A stretch of DNA of 64,000 nt, taken from the NCBI RefSeq assembly GCF_000590925.1, contig NZ_CP004372.1, positions 849,001 through 913,000 on the forward strand. The letters run 5' to 3'. The position numbers and the translations under genes were made by a program. Each line of letters opens with the position of its first letter. Within the stretch, counting starts at the first letter, position 1. Below are positions 55,547-64,000 of the stretch, one piece after another. Source of the stretch: Roseibacterium elongatum DSM 19469 (GTDB taxonomy: Bacteria; Pseudomonadota; Alphaproteobacteria; Rhodobacterales; Rhodobacteraceae). Under the pieces are notes generated by a model. It saw nothing but the letters and a program-made list of their open reading frames with translations, was not told where the DNA came from and did no database searches.

Positions 55547-55696
55547 GGCGGCCTCCGGGCTGCGAATTGCGAGTCGCGGCGCAGGGTAAGGCAGGTCGAA
55601 CGCGAGTGTTTCGGGAAAAGCACCGCGCGCCGACGCCGGTGTCGAAAGTTTTTGCGCAACAGGCGGCCTGCGCACAAGATCCGTGCGCGCAACGCC

Positions 55697-56047
55697 TCAG
55701 TCCGAGGGCAGAAGCCCCGCGGGCGCATCGCCCGGCCGCTCGAAATCGACCGGGGCCGTGGCCGCCGCCGCGGTGTTGCGCTTGAACTCGTAGCGCATCA
55801 GATCGCCATCCTGTTCCGAGGCCACGATCAACGCCTGATACAGGTGGCGCGGCCCGTCGAAAATGTCGATCAGTCCCCGCAGGCGCGGCACGTCCTTGGC
55901 ATCCACGGCGAAGCCATGATCCGTGTAGTGCAGGATGGCGAAAGCCTCGTCGCCGACATGCACGAACCGTGTGGCGCGTTTGCGACGGTCGCGGCGCCGC
56001 GCTTGCGCAAGCTCGTCCTGGAATTCCTTGGGCAAGAAGTCGATCAT
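55697..56047 (-). CDS. Hypothetical protein
   Basis: This 116-residue soluble protein has a basic helical N-terminus (FLPKEFQDELAQARRRDRRKRATRF). A small beta-rich domain follows: VHVGDEAFAILHYTDHGFAVDAKDVPRLRGLIDIFDG, HLYQALIVASEQDGDLMRYEFKR. The layout of one RxxxR-rich start and a six-strand-like core recalls PilZ-type folds, but I see no convincing motif. An in-frame TTG at 56068 is an alternative start. It lies upstream of dgcN on the same strand, separated by 150 bases. Confidence 0.65.
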   Translation of the reverse strand: MIDFLPKEFQDELAQARRRDRRKRATRFVHVGDEAFAILHYTDHGFAVDAKDVPRLRGLIDIFDGPRHLYQALIVASEQDGDLMRYEFKRNTAAAATAPVDFERPGDAPAGLLPSD

Positions 56048-56290
56048 CGGGGCACACAGATCCTGCAAGCGGTGGATATGACGAAAGAAATGACCCTTGC
56101 GGCGATTCCGTCAACGCAAGGTCTTTGCCGCAGGTGCAACCGTGGCTGATTGGCCACGGGGCCACGCCCTCGGGTCCGCGACAGGCGTGCGGGTCGGTGT
56201 CCGCTTGTGGCGTAAACCATTTTTTGTCATTTTTCGGTTAATCACTGAGCACAAGCCCCGGCAGCGGACAAGAGGATCTGGCAGGCAGTC

Positions 56291-56902
56291 ATGGCATATG
56301 CGCACCCCGATCCGATCATGCCCCCAAGACATGACCGCCACAGCGGCGAAGAGACGGGGCATCCGTTCCTCGATTTCGTGAACACGGTGTCCGACGATGG
56401 CAAGACACGGTCCATGAACAGCTTTGGCGACGGCACCGCCCTGTTGGACATTCTGCGCGCGGCGGGCCTGCCCGTTTCCGTCACCGAAAGCCCGCCCACG
56501 CGCGCTCAGATTGCGCAACTCGTGTCGCTGCGCGAGGCGGCCCACGCCGTGTTGAGCGCGCTGGCCGCCAAAAGGCGCCCCGGCCGCGAGGAAACCCTGA
56601 TGCTGGAGGCGGCGATCAAATCGGCCATCGCCGACGCAACGCTGAGGTTCCATCGCGAGGCCGGCGCAACCTTTCAGCCCGGCCCTTTGGGCGGTTTGCA
56701 GGATCTTCTGGCCTTGTCCGCGCTGGACCTGATGACGCGTGCGGACCTTTCGCGCCTGAGGGAATGCAAGCGCTGCACGCGCCTCTTCCTCGATCATGGG
56801 CGCGGCCCGGGGCGACGCTGGTGCGCGATGTCGCGTTGCGGCAACCGTGCCAAGGCCGAAAGCTTTCGGGCCCGCAAACGCCACGGGCAAAGCCCCGGCT
56901 GA
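56291..56902 (+). CDS. CGNR zinc-finger protein (ABATE domain)
   Basis: This 203-residue protein has an N-terminal ABATE-like helical domain (HPFLDFVNTVSDDG ...) and the C-terminal CGNR zinc finger: CKRCTRLFLDHGRGPGRRWCAMSRCGNRAKAESFR. Such proteins are presumed stress-linked transcription regulators; targets are unknown. The glutathionyl-hydroquinone reductase gene follows on the same strand. Confidence 0.85.
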   Translation: MAYAHPDPIMPPRHDRHSGEETGHPFLDFVNTVSDDGKTRSMNSFGDGTALLDILRAAGLPVSVTESPPTRAQIAQLVSLREAAHAVLSALAAKRRPGREETLMLEAAIKSAIADATLRFHREAGATFQPGPLGGLQDLLALSALDLMTRADLSRLRECKRCTRLFLDHGRGPGRRWCAMSRCGNRAKAESFRARKRHGQSPG

Positions 56903-57012
56903 CCCCACGCGCTGTGCACACATGCGGGACGCGCCCTGCGTCCCTGCCGGTTTCTGCACCGACGCGGCCGCTAAATCCGATGGCAGAAATGCACAGCCGA
57001 CAGGAGGGAAGC

Positions 57013-58002
57013 ATGGGCCTGTTCATCGACGGCAAATGGCACGACCAATGGTACGACACCAAGAAAAGCGGCGGGACGTTCGAACGCTCCGAGGCGAAAT
57101 TCCGCAACTGGGTGACGGTCGATGGGGCGCCCGGCCCCACCGGTACGGGCGGCTTCAAGGCCGAAAGCGGGCGGTACCATCTCTATGTCAGCCATGCCTG
57201 CCCCTGGGCCAACCGCACGATGATCTTTCGCAGCCTCAAGGGGCTGGAGGATCATATTGACGTGTCGGTGGTGCATCCCGGCATGCTGAGCGATGGCTGG
57301 ACCTTTGGCACCGATTTCGATGGCGCGACGGGCGACAGGCTGTTCGGGTCGGAGTTCCTGCGCGAGGTCTATCTGCGCGCCAACCCGACCATGACCGGGC
57401 GTGTGACGGTGCCCGTCCTTTGGGACAAGGTGCAGAATACGATCGTCTCGAACGAATCCGCCGAGATCATCCGCATGTTCAACTCGGCCTTCGATGGGGT
57501 CACCGGCAACCGCGACGATTATTACCCCGATGCGCTGCGCGACCGGATCGACGCCATCAACGCCCGCGTCTACGACGAGATCAACAATGGCGTCTACAAA
57601 TCCGGCTTTGCCACAACGCAAAAGGCCTATGACACGGCGGTGACCGCCCTGTTCGACGCGCTGGACTGGGTCGAGGGCATCCTGTCGGAAAACCGCTACC
57701 TCGCCGGCGACCGCATCACCGAGGCCGATTGGCGGCTGCTCCCCACGCTGGCCCGGTTCGATGCGGTCTATCATCTGCATTTCAAATGCAACCGCGCCCG
57801 GATCATCGACTATCCCAATATCTGGGCCTATGCGCGCGAGCTGTATCAATGGCCCGGTATGGCCGAAACGATCCATTTTGACCATTTCGTGCGCCACTAC
57901 CACTACAGCCACGACAGCATCAATCCGCACCGGATCATCCCGATCAACCCGCGGATCGACTGGTGGGCCCCCCATGGTCGCGAGGCGATGCGCGCGGCCT
58001 GA
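57013..58002 (+). CDS. Glutathionyl-hydroquinone reductase (Xi-class GST)
   Basis: This 329-residue protein matches YqjG/PcpF/ECM4. Catalytic cysteine C63 lies in YVSHACPWANRTMIFRSLKGL. VPVLWDKVQNTIVSNESAEIIRMFN follows, and the C-terminal helical domain has RITEADWRLLPTLARFDAVYHLHFKCN. It reduces glutathionyl-hydroquinones to hydroquinones. A GGAGGG ribosome site lies five bases before the ATG. It may be controlled by the adjacent CGNR protein, which is inference. Confidence 0.93.
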   Translation: MGLFIDGKWHDQWYDTKKSGGTFERSEAKFRNWVTVDGAPGPTGTGGFKAESGRYHLYVSHACPWANRTMIFRSLKGLEDHIDVSVVHPGMLSDGWTFGTDFDGATGDRLFGSEFLREVYLRANPTMTGRVTVPVLWDKVQNTIVSNESAEIIRMFNSAFDGVTGNRDDYYPDALRDRIDAINARVYDEINNGVYKSGFATTQKAYDTAVTALFDALDWVEGILSENRYLAGDRITEADWRLLPTLARFDAVYHLHFKCNRARIIDYPNIWAYARELYQWPGMAETIHFDHFVRHYHYSHDSINPHRIIPINPRIDWWAPHGREAMRAA

Positions 58003-58113
58003 GCCGGCCCTGCCCCCGTTTGCGCCCCGCCCGGTGTCGGGCGCGGCTTGTCCCTTGCGGGATGGCGCGGGGTTGATACTCTGCCGGCATCAGGACCAAC
58101 AGGGTATTTTCCG

Positions 58114-59295
58114 ATGAAGCGTTTCGTGATGGCGGGGCTGTGCGCCCTTGGCCTTTCCGGTGGGGCGGCGACAGCCCAGCAATGCGGCGGCGATTTCGGC
58201 CAGTTCGTGCAGGGCCTGCGCGAAGAGGCCCTTGCCCGCGGGCATTCCGCCCAAAGCGTGAACACCTTTTTCTCGCATGCGAACTATTACCAACGCGCGG
58301 TCGATGCCGACCGCAGGCAGGGCATCTTTACCGTGCCGTTCACCGAGTTCGCGCGGCGGCTGATTTCGCAGAACCGATTGGACAACGGCCGTGCGAACGG
58401 CCAACGCTACGCCGCGGTTTTCGACGAGATCGAGCGGCGTTTTGGCGTCAGCCGGGGCATCCTGCTGTCCTTTTGGGCCTTCGAGACGGATTTCGGCGCG
58501 TTCCAGGGCGATTACAACACGTTGGATGCCCTGGTGACGCTGGCCCATGATTGCCGGCGGCCGCATATCTTCCGGCCACAGATCTTTGCCGCGCTCGAAC
58601 TGTACGAGCATGGCGATTTCGATCCCGTCAACACGATGGGGGCCTGGGCGGGCGAGATCGGCATGGTGCAGATGCTGCCCGAGGACATCCTTGAAAACGG
58701 GATCGACGGCGATGGCGACGGGCATGTCTACCTGCAGACCTCGGCGGCCGATGCGTTGATGTCGGGGGCCAATGTCTTGCGCTCGCTTGGCTGGCGGGCC
58801 GGCGAGCCCTGGCTGGTCGAGATCACGGTGCCCTCCGATCTGGACTGGTTTCAGACCGGCATCCACACCTCGCGCAGTGTCTCGGAGTGGGAGGCCGACG
58901 GCGTTCGGGCGCGCAATGGCGGCGCACTGCCGATGCGCAACGCACAGGCCTCGGTCGTGATCCCGCAAGGGCGCAACGGGCCGGCCTTTCTGGCCTATCC
59001 GAACTTCAACGTGCTGTTCGAATGGAACGAAAGCTTCACCTACGTCTTGACGGCGGCCTATTTCGGCACGCGGCTGGAGGGCGCGCCGGTGATGGACGCC
59101 CGCAATCCCGATGCCGGCCTCGACGGCAATTCCATGCGCGAGTTGCAGCGACGCTTGCAGGCGCTAGGCCATGATGTCGGCGGGATCGACGGCATCCTTG
59201 GCGCGGGCACGCGGATGGCGGTGCGGCAGGAACAGCGTCGGCTTGGCCTTCCGGCGGATGCCTGGCCAACATGGCAGTTGCTGAACGCGCTCTAG
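58114..59295 (+). CDS. MltB-like lytic murein transglycosylase with PG-binding domain
   Basis: This 393-residue exported enzyme has a signal peptide (1-21, ending ATA-Q) and an SLT_2 domain with the catalytic Glu E124 in SFWAFETDFGAFQG. The domain also has GAWAGEIGMVQMLPEDILENGIDGDGDG, and a C-terminal peptidoglycan-binding domain (MRELQRRLQALGHDVGGIDGILGAGTRMAV) follows. It shares domain order with the enzyme at 48614 but is divergent, so it is not a recent duplicate. A terminator follows. Confidence 0.9.
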   Translation: MKRFVMAGLCALGLSGGAATAQQCGGDFGQFVQGLREEALARGHSAQSVNTFFSHANYYQRAVDADRRQGIFTVPFTEFARRLISQNRLDNGRANGQRYAAVFDEIERRFGVSRGILLSFWAFETDFGAFQGDYNTLDALVTLAHDCRRPHIFRPQIFAALELYEHGDFDPVNTMGAWAGEIGMVQMLPEDILENGIDGDGDGHVYLQTSAADALMSGANVLRSLGWRAGEPWLVEITVPSDLDWFQTGIHTSRSVSEWEADGVRARNGGALPMRNAQASVVIPQGRNGPAFLAYPNFNVLFEWNESFTYVLTAAYFGTRLEGAPVMDARNPDAGLDGNSMRELQRRLQALGHDVGGIDGILGAGTRMAVRQEQRRLGLPADAWPTWQLLNAL

Positions 59296-59318
59296 GCGCG
59301 GCGAGTGGTAAGACAACG

Positions 59319-59346
59319 ACGCGGCGCCCCAGGGCGCCGCGTTTTC
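59319..59346 (+). terminator. Rho-independent terminator
   Basis: ACGCGGCGCC and GGCGCCGCGT form a ten-base stem around CCAG, followed by TTTTCG. It lies between the convergent transglycosylase and smc genes. Confidence 0.87.
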
Positions 59347-59355
59347 GTTCAGGCC

Positions 59356-62300
59356 TCAGGCCACCAGTTGCTCGGCCTTTTTCAGATCGACACTCACCAG
59401 TTGCGACACGCCCTGCTCGGCCATGGTCACGCCGAACAGGCGGTCCATCCGGGCCATCGTCACCGCGTGGTGCGTGATGATCAGGAACCGGGTGTCCGTC
59501 TGGCGCGTCATCTCGTCGAGCAGGTCGCAAAACCGCGTGACATTTGCGTCGTCCAGCGGCGCGTCGACCTCGTCCAGCACGCAGATGGGCGCGGGATTGG
59601 CCAGGAACACGGCAAAGATCAGCGCCAGCGCGGTCAGCGTCTGTTCCCCGCCCGACAACAGCGATAGGGTGGACAGTTTCTTGCCCGGCGGCTGACACAG
59701 GATCTCGAGCCCGGCCTCGAGCGGATCGTCGGACTCGACCAGCACCAGCCGCGCCTCGCCGCCACCGAACAGGTGCGTGAACAGCCGCGAAAAATTGCCG
59801 TTCACCTCGTCAAACGCCTTGAGCAGGCGTTCGCGCCCCTCGCGGTTCAGCGCGGAAATGCCGGTGCGCAGCTTGGCGATGGCCTCTTCGAGATCGGTCT
59901 TTTCCGTGGCCAGGGTGTCGTGTTCTTCCTGCACCTCGCGGGCGTCTTCCTCGGCGCGCAGGTTGACCGCGCCCAGCGCATCGCGTTGACGGCGCAGGCG
60001 GCTGACATCGCCTTCGATCCGTTCGACGCTCGGCATCGGATCGGGCAGATCGCCAAGGCTGTCCAGCAGGGCCTCGGGCGTGACCTCCTGTTCTTCCATG
60101 ATGCGTTCGGCGGCGGTGGTGACGGCCTCGGCGGCGGCATCGCGGCGCGCCTGGGCTGCGGCACGGGCTTCGCGCGCCTCGGACGCGCTGCGTTCGGCGT
60201 CGCGCTCGGCGGTTATGGCGTCACGCAGGGCACGCTCGGCCCCTGACAGCGCATCCGCCGCCATCGCGCGACGGTTTTCGGCGTCGGTGATCTTTTCCGC
60301 CAGACCTTCGCGTTTTTGGGCGATCTGGTCGGGCCGTTTTTTCGCCTCGTCCAGTTGGGCCGCGGCCTCGTCCCGACGCTTTTCCAGTTCGGACAGGCGG
60401 CTGGCCGCGCTGTCGAGGCGCGTTCTCCAGCCGTCGATTTCCTGCGCGATCTTGTGGATGCGGGCGGTGCGCAATTCACCCTCGCGCTTCAACTCGTCAT
60501 GAGCGGTGCGGCGAGCCATCATGGCCATGCGTGCCGCCTCGACCGTCGTGCGGGTGTCGGCCAACCGGGCGCGCACCTGGTCCAGATCATCCAGCGCCGC
60601 ACGCGCGTCGCGGGCCGTCTGCAATTCCGCGTGGGCGCGGCCGGCCTCGTCCCCGTGGCGGGCCGCCGTTGCGCGCAGGGTTTCGAGCTTGCCCCCGAGA
60701 ACCGAACGGTCTGCCTCGGCCTTCGACAAGGCGCGGCTGGCCTGGGCAAGACGCGTTTCGGCGTCGCGCCGCGCGGTGCGGGCCGCACGATCGGCCTCGG
60801 TCAGAGCCGTCAGCCGGGCCGCAAGCGTATCATGGCGCTCTTTGGCCGTCTCGGCCGCGGCCCTTGCCGCTTCGGCATCGGCCTGCAGACCCGCCAGCTT
60901 GTTCTTCTGCTCAAGGCGGCGGGCCGCGCTGGACACGGTATCGACCGCGGCAACGCTGTAGCCATCCCACCGCCACAGGTCGCCCGCGCGGGACACCAGA
61001 CGCTGGCCGGGCCGCAGTTCGCCCTGCAGGCGGGGACCATCGGCGGCCTCGACTAGCCCGATCTGCGAAAACCGGCGCGCAAGCGCGGCCGGACCCTCGG
61101 CATGATCGCTGATCGGCGTGGTCCCGGCCGGCAGCGGGGCCGGATCGGCATACGGATCCAGCCCTGTCCAGCCGGTGCCGCCCGGCGTCGCAGCCATCGG
61201 TGCTTCGAGATCGTCGGACAATGCCGCGCCCACGGCGGCCTCGAACCCCGATGCAACGCGGATCTGATCGAGCAGCTGATCCCCCGTGCCCCGCTCGCGA
61301 TCGAGCAGTTTCGACAGGGCCGCCACCTCGGCGGCCAGCGTTCCGGCGCGCCCTTCGGCCTCGGACCTTGCGGCGCGGGCCTCGCTTTCCTGGGTCAGGA
61401 CGGCGGCACGGGCGGCCTCGGTCTCGGCCAGTGTCTCCTCGGCCCGCGTGGCAAGGGCCTGCGTTGCCTCGAGGGCATCGGCGGCGTCCTGCTGCTCGCG
61501 ATCAAGGGTGGACAGGCGGGCGGCGGCCGCGTCGGCGGCCTGACCGGCGCGGGCGGCCTCTTCGGTGTTGCGGCGGGCGGATTTCTCGGCTTCGGCGACG
61601 CGGCGATCGGCTTGCTGATGCTGGGCAGACAAGGCCGCGGCCTGTTCCGTGGCGGCGGCCAAAGCCCCCTCGCGTTCGCCGAGGATATCGGCGGCCTCGG
61701 TCGCGGCTGTGGCAGCCTCGGCCAACGCTTCGTGGTGGCCCTCGCTCTCGGCCATCAGTCGGTCACGCTCGTGTGCGAGGGCGGCGATGCTGTCGCCCGC
61801 ATCCGCATTCAGCGCGGTCTCGCGGTCGATGTCACGGCTCAACTGACTGATCCGCGCGGTCAGCGCATCGACGGCCTGTGCCGCACGGGTGGCCTCGTCC
61901 TGCAGCGTGTCACGTTCGATGACGAGGCGTTGGAGGATCGCGGCCGCGATCGAGTCTTCCTCGCGTAGCGCGGGCAGCGCGGCCTCGGCGGTCTCGCGCA
62001 GTCCGGCGGCCTCGCGCGCAGCGGTCTCGGCGCGCGCGGCGGCGGTCAGACTGTCGCGCAGGACCTCTTCGGCACGGGCCCGCCCGAGATCGGCATCGCG
62101 CCAGCGAAGAAAGAGCAGCAGACCCTCGGCATGGCGCAGATCCGCATTGATCTCGCGATAGCGCGCGGCCTGCCGTGCCTGACGGGCTAGGGTGGCCAAC
62201 TGGCTGGTCAACTGCTCCAGCACATCCTCGACTCGCGCAAGGTTCGTCTCGGCACCGCGCAATTTCAACTCGGCCTCGTGCCGGCGCTGATAAAGGCCCG

Positions 62301-62811
62301 AAATGCCGGCCGCCTCTTCCAGAACACGGCGGCGGTTCTTGGGCTTGGCGTTGATCAGTTCACTGATCTGGCCCTGCCGGACGAGCGCGGGCGAATGCGC
62401 GCCCGTGGACGCATCGGCAAACAGCATCTGGACGTCGCGAGCGCGCACATCCTTGCCGTTCAGCTTGTAGGCAGACCCCGCATCGCGCGTGATGCGGCGC
62501 ACGATGTCGATCTGGTCGGCGTCGTTGAAACCGGCGGGGGCCAGCCGGTCGGAATTGTCGATCTGAACCGAAACCTCGGCAAAGTTGCGGGCCGGTCGGG
62601 TGGCGGCCCCGGCAAAGATCACATCCTCCATCCCGTCGCCGCGCATGGCGGTCGGTCGATTCTCGCCCATGACCCAGCGCAGCGCCTCGAGAAGGTTGGA
62701 TTTGCCACACCCGTTCGGCCCGACGACGCCGGTCAAACCCTGCGCGATCACAAGGTCCGTCGGGTCGACGAAGGATTTGAAGCCATTGAGCCTGAGTCGC
62801 GAAAAGCGCAC
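59356..62811 (-). CDS. smc: Chromosome segregation protein SMC
   Basis: SMC is the condensin ATPase that organises and separates chromosomes. The 1151 residues begin MRFSRLRLNGFKSFVDPTDL, with Walker A GPNGCGKSN at about 32-40. Long Ala/Glu/Arg-rich coiled coils follow (about 170-500 and 640-960), interrupted by a compact hinge. The C-terminal head has signature LLSGGEQTLTALALIFAVF and Walker B CVLDEVDAPLDDANV. The start is a GTG behind AAGGGCGAC. Partners ScpA and ScpB are not in the window. Confidence 0.95.
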   Translation of the reverse strand: MRFSRLRLNGFKSFVDPTDLVIAQGLTGVVGPNGCGKSNLLEALRWVMGENRPTAMRGDGMEDVIFAGAATRPARNFAEVSVQIDNSDRLAPAGFNDADQIDIVRRITRDAGSAYKLNGKDVRARDVQMLFADASTGAHSPALVRQGQISELINAKPKNRRRVLEEAAGISGLYQRRHEAELKLRGAETNLARVEDVLEQLTSQLATLARQARQAARYREINADLRHAEGLLLFLRWRDADLGRARAEEVLRDSLTAAARAETAAREAAGLRETAEAALPALREEDSIAAAILQRLVIERDTLQDEATRAAQAVDALTARISQLSRDIDRETALNADAGDSIAALAHERDRLMAESEGHHEALAEAATAATEAADILGEREGALAAATEQAAALSAQHQQADRRVAEAEKSARRNTEEAARAGQAADAAAARLSTLDREQQDAADALEATQALATRAEETLAETEAARAAVLTQESEARAARSEAEGRAGTLAAEVAALSKLLDRERGTGDQLLDQIRVASGFEAAVGAALSDDLEAPMAATPGGTGWTGLDPYADPAPLPAGTTPISDHAEGPAALARRFSQIGLVEAADGPRLQGELRPGQRLVSRAGDLWRWDGYSVAAVDTVSSAARRLEQKNKLAGLQADAEAARAAAETAKERHDTLAARLTALTEADRAARTARRDAETRLAQASRALSKAEADRSVLGGKLETLRATAARHGDEAGRAHAELQTARDARAALDDLDQVRARLADTRTTVEAARMAMMARRTAHDELKREGELRTARIHKIAQEIDGWRTRLDSAASRLSELEKRRDEAAAQLDEAKKRPDQIAQKREGLAEKITDAENRRAMAADALSGAERALRDAITAERDAERSASEAREARAAAQARRDAAAEAVTTAAERIMEEQEVTPEALLDSLGDLPDPMPSVERIEGDVSRLRRQRDALGAVNLRAEEDAREVQEEHDTLATEKTDLEEAIAKLRTGISALNREGRERLLKAFDEVNGNFSRLFTHLFGGGEARLVLVESDDPLEAGLEILCQPPGKKLSTLSLLSGGEQTLTALALIFAVFLANPAPICVLDEVDAPLDDANVTRFCDLLDEMTRQTDTRFLIITHHAVTMARMDRLFGVTMAEQGVSQLVSVDLKKAEQLVA

Positions 62812-63077
62812 GAGGTCGCCCTTGGGTGATTACGATTCCGATGGAGGGGAAGTGTCCGTGCGCGAGCCGGTTCAAGTCAACCTCAGCCCACTGGATATGG
62901 AGGATTGTGGCCGCTTATCCCCAAGATATGTGGCTTTTCACCAAATGTGGGGTGATGTCGACAGCCTCTCTCTGCACTCGTGCACCGAAACGGCAAACAC
63001 TGCGACGCATTGTGCATTGCAATCACGCTCGAACCATGCCATTTAGTTTGCAAGGTTAAATATCCGAGGTGCAAAAC
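62812..63077. other. 266-bp divergent promoter region
   Basis: This segment between smc and the membrane protein gene is less GC-rich than its surroundings and holds no gene that I can support. It must contain both promoters. Confidence 0.5.
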
Positions 63078-64000
63078 ATGTCACATGCAGCAACGAAATA
63101 CTCGCCGCTTTACTTCCTCGCGTCGCTGGGGATGGGCGGCTTGTCAGTCACCTTTTTCATGTACCTGTTCTTTTGGGTGCCCCACCCGAACCAGCCCGTT
63201 CCGGTCTTCGAAGACGTCTGGCCGGTGCTGACGGGCGGCACGCTGCTGCAACAGGCAATGATCCTGACCGCCTGGACGGGCATCGCGTTCTTCGCGTTCC
63301 TCAACATCAAGCTGTTGATCTTCAATCTGCGCAAATACGCCGAGTTCAAGCGTTCGGAAGGGTTCGAAACCTTTGCCCAGGCCAACGCCGGCAGTCAGAT
63401 CCTGGCGATGCCGCTGGCCCTGGCCATGTCGGTCAATGTGGGCTTCATCCTGGGCATGACCTTTGTGCCCGGGCTGTGGAGCGTGGTGGAATACCTCTTC
63501 CCTGCCGCCATGGTCGCCTTCCTTGCGATCGGCTATCTGGCGCTGCGCCAATTGGGTCATTTCATCGCCTCGCGCCTGCACTCGGGTGGCTTCAGCTGCG
63601 AGGGCAACAACAGTTTCGCCCAGATGCTGCCGGCCTTCGCCTTGTCGATGATCGGCGTTGGCCTGGCCGCCCCGGCGGCCATGTCGACGCTGCCGCTGGT
63701 GTCGGGGATCAGCCTGGTGCTGTCGAGCTTCTTCATCACGGCGGCCGTGATCATCACGCTGGTGGTGATGGCGATGAGCATCCGGCCCATGATGGAGCAT
63801 GGCGTCAATGTCGAGGCCGCGCCGACGATCATGGTGGTGATCCCGTTGATGACGGTGATCGGGATTGCCCTGATGCGCCAGAATTACGGCCTTGAGGCCA
63901 ATTTCGCCTCGCCGACCACGAACCCCGAGACGATGATGCTGTTGACCCGTCTTCTGTCGGTGCAGGTGCTGTTCGGCCTCTTTGGCATCGCCGTTCTGTC
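63078..64000 (+). CDS. Multi-pass membrane protein, partial at window end
   Basis: The first 307 residues are present and the gene runs off the window. At least eight hydrophobic helices are visible, starting with YFLASLGMGGLSVTFFMYLFFWV. HPNQPVPVFEDVWPVL and NLRKYAEFKRSEGFETFAQANAGSQILAMPLALAMSVNVGFILGM follow, then a Cys-containing loop GGFSCEGNNSF. The layout resembles ten-helix transporters of the tellurite/dicarboxylate type, but I cannot name a function. GAGGT precedes the ATG. I find no frame break. Confidence 0.72.
   Translation, partial: MSHAATKYSPLYFLASLGMGGLSVTFFMYLFFWVPHPNQPVPVFEDVWPVLTGGTLLQQAMILTAWTGIAFFAFLNIKLLIFNLRKYAEFKRSEGFETFAQANAGSQILAMPLALAMSVNVGFILGMTFVPGLWSVVEYLFPAAMVAFLAIGYLALRQLGHFIASRLHSGGFSCEGNNSFAQMLPAFALSMIGVGLAAPAAMSTLPLVSGISLVLSSFFITAAVIITLVVMAMSIRPMMEHGVNVEAAPTIMVVIPLMTVIGIALMRQNYGLEANFASPTTNPETMMLLTRLLSVQVLFGLFGIAVL

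Noticed and set aside
1..64000. Mobile elements, prophage genes, rRNA operons or CRISPR arrays
   Set aside because: I found no transposase, integrase or phage structural gene, no 16S/23S/5S sequence, and no regularly spaced short repeats.

Overview
The window looks like chromosomal DNA of a marine alphaproteobacterium of the family Rhodobacteraceae (Roseobacter group). The grounds are GC-rich sequence, a Rhodobacter-type petABC operon (Rieske, cytochrome b, cytochrome c1), LexA and FNR box types usual for this group, Hint-domain secreted proteins, a DgcN/DgcA pair typical of marine bacteria, and many small proteins of roseobacter type. I see no rRNA, CRISPR array, integrase, transposase or phage gene.

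Layout. 0-3.6 kb: small exported or membrane proteins, including a membrane-tethered winged-helix protein, and a JmjC/cupin oxygenase. 3.6-6.1 kb: phosphoenolpyruvate synthase, broken by one frameshift. 6.2-9.8 kb: tRNA-Arg, a LacI-type and a LysR-type regulator, and serine deaminase. 9.9-13 kb: two secreted repeat or cysteine-rich proteins of unknown function. 13.3-17.6 kb: tRNA-Lys, dapF, mtaB, a frame-disrupted PaiB-like gene, a GST and an acetyltransferase. 18-20.9 kb: petABC with a terminator. 20.9-24.2 kb: thiBPQ thiamine importer behind a TPP riboswitch. 24.3-28.8 kb: aroC, an exported thioredoxin with CcdA, an EamA transporter and HU. 28.8-33.9 kb: a minus-strand run of aminotransferase, sulfotransferase, adenine deaminase and AMP nucleosidase (frameshifted). 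34-38.8 kb: exported MsrA, YggT, a thioesterase, a UMF1-type transporter and MepA (both frameshifted), and a phytase-like protein. 38.8-48.5 kb: a LOG protein, dapD, a Crp-like regulator with a DUF2892 protein, two Hint proteins, dapE and RNase R. 48.6-59.3 kb: two MltB-like transglycosylases, imuB behind a LexA box, a broken RTX-like gene, a D-amino-acid transaminase with dgcA and dgcN, a CGNR protein and a glutathionyl-hydroquinone reductase. 59.3-64 kb: smc and a partial membrane protein running off the end.

Functional links. dapD, dapE and dapF belong to the succinylase branch of lysine/diaminopimelate synthesis. MepA and the two transglycosylases remodel the peptidoglycan built from diaminopimelate. 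DgcN, DgcA and the transaminase can handle D-glutamate, itself a peptidoglycan breakdown product. Amn and Ade would convert AMP to hypoxanthine. CcdA, the exported thioredoxin and the exported MsrA could form a periplasmic redox-repair chain.

Quality warning. Six otherwise well conserved genes (ppsA, paiB-like, amn, UMF1 transporter, mepA, RTX-like) are interrupted by one-base indels, most of them in short homopolymers. That density in unrelated genes points to residual sequencing or assembly indels rather than six real pseudogenes. The paiB-like gene carries three +1 G changes within about 55 bases that together restore the frame.
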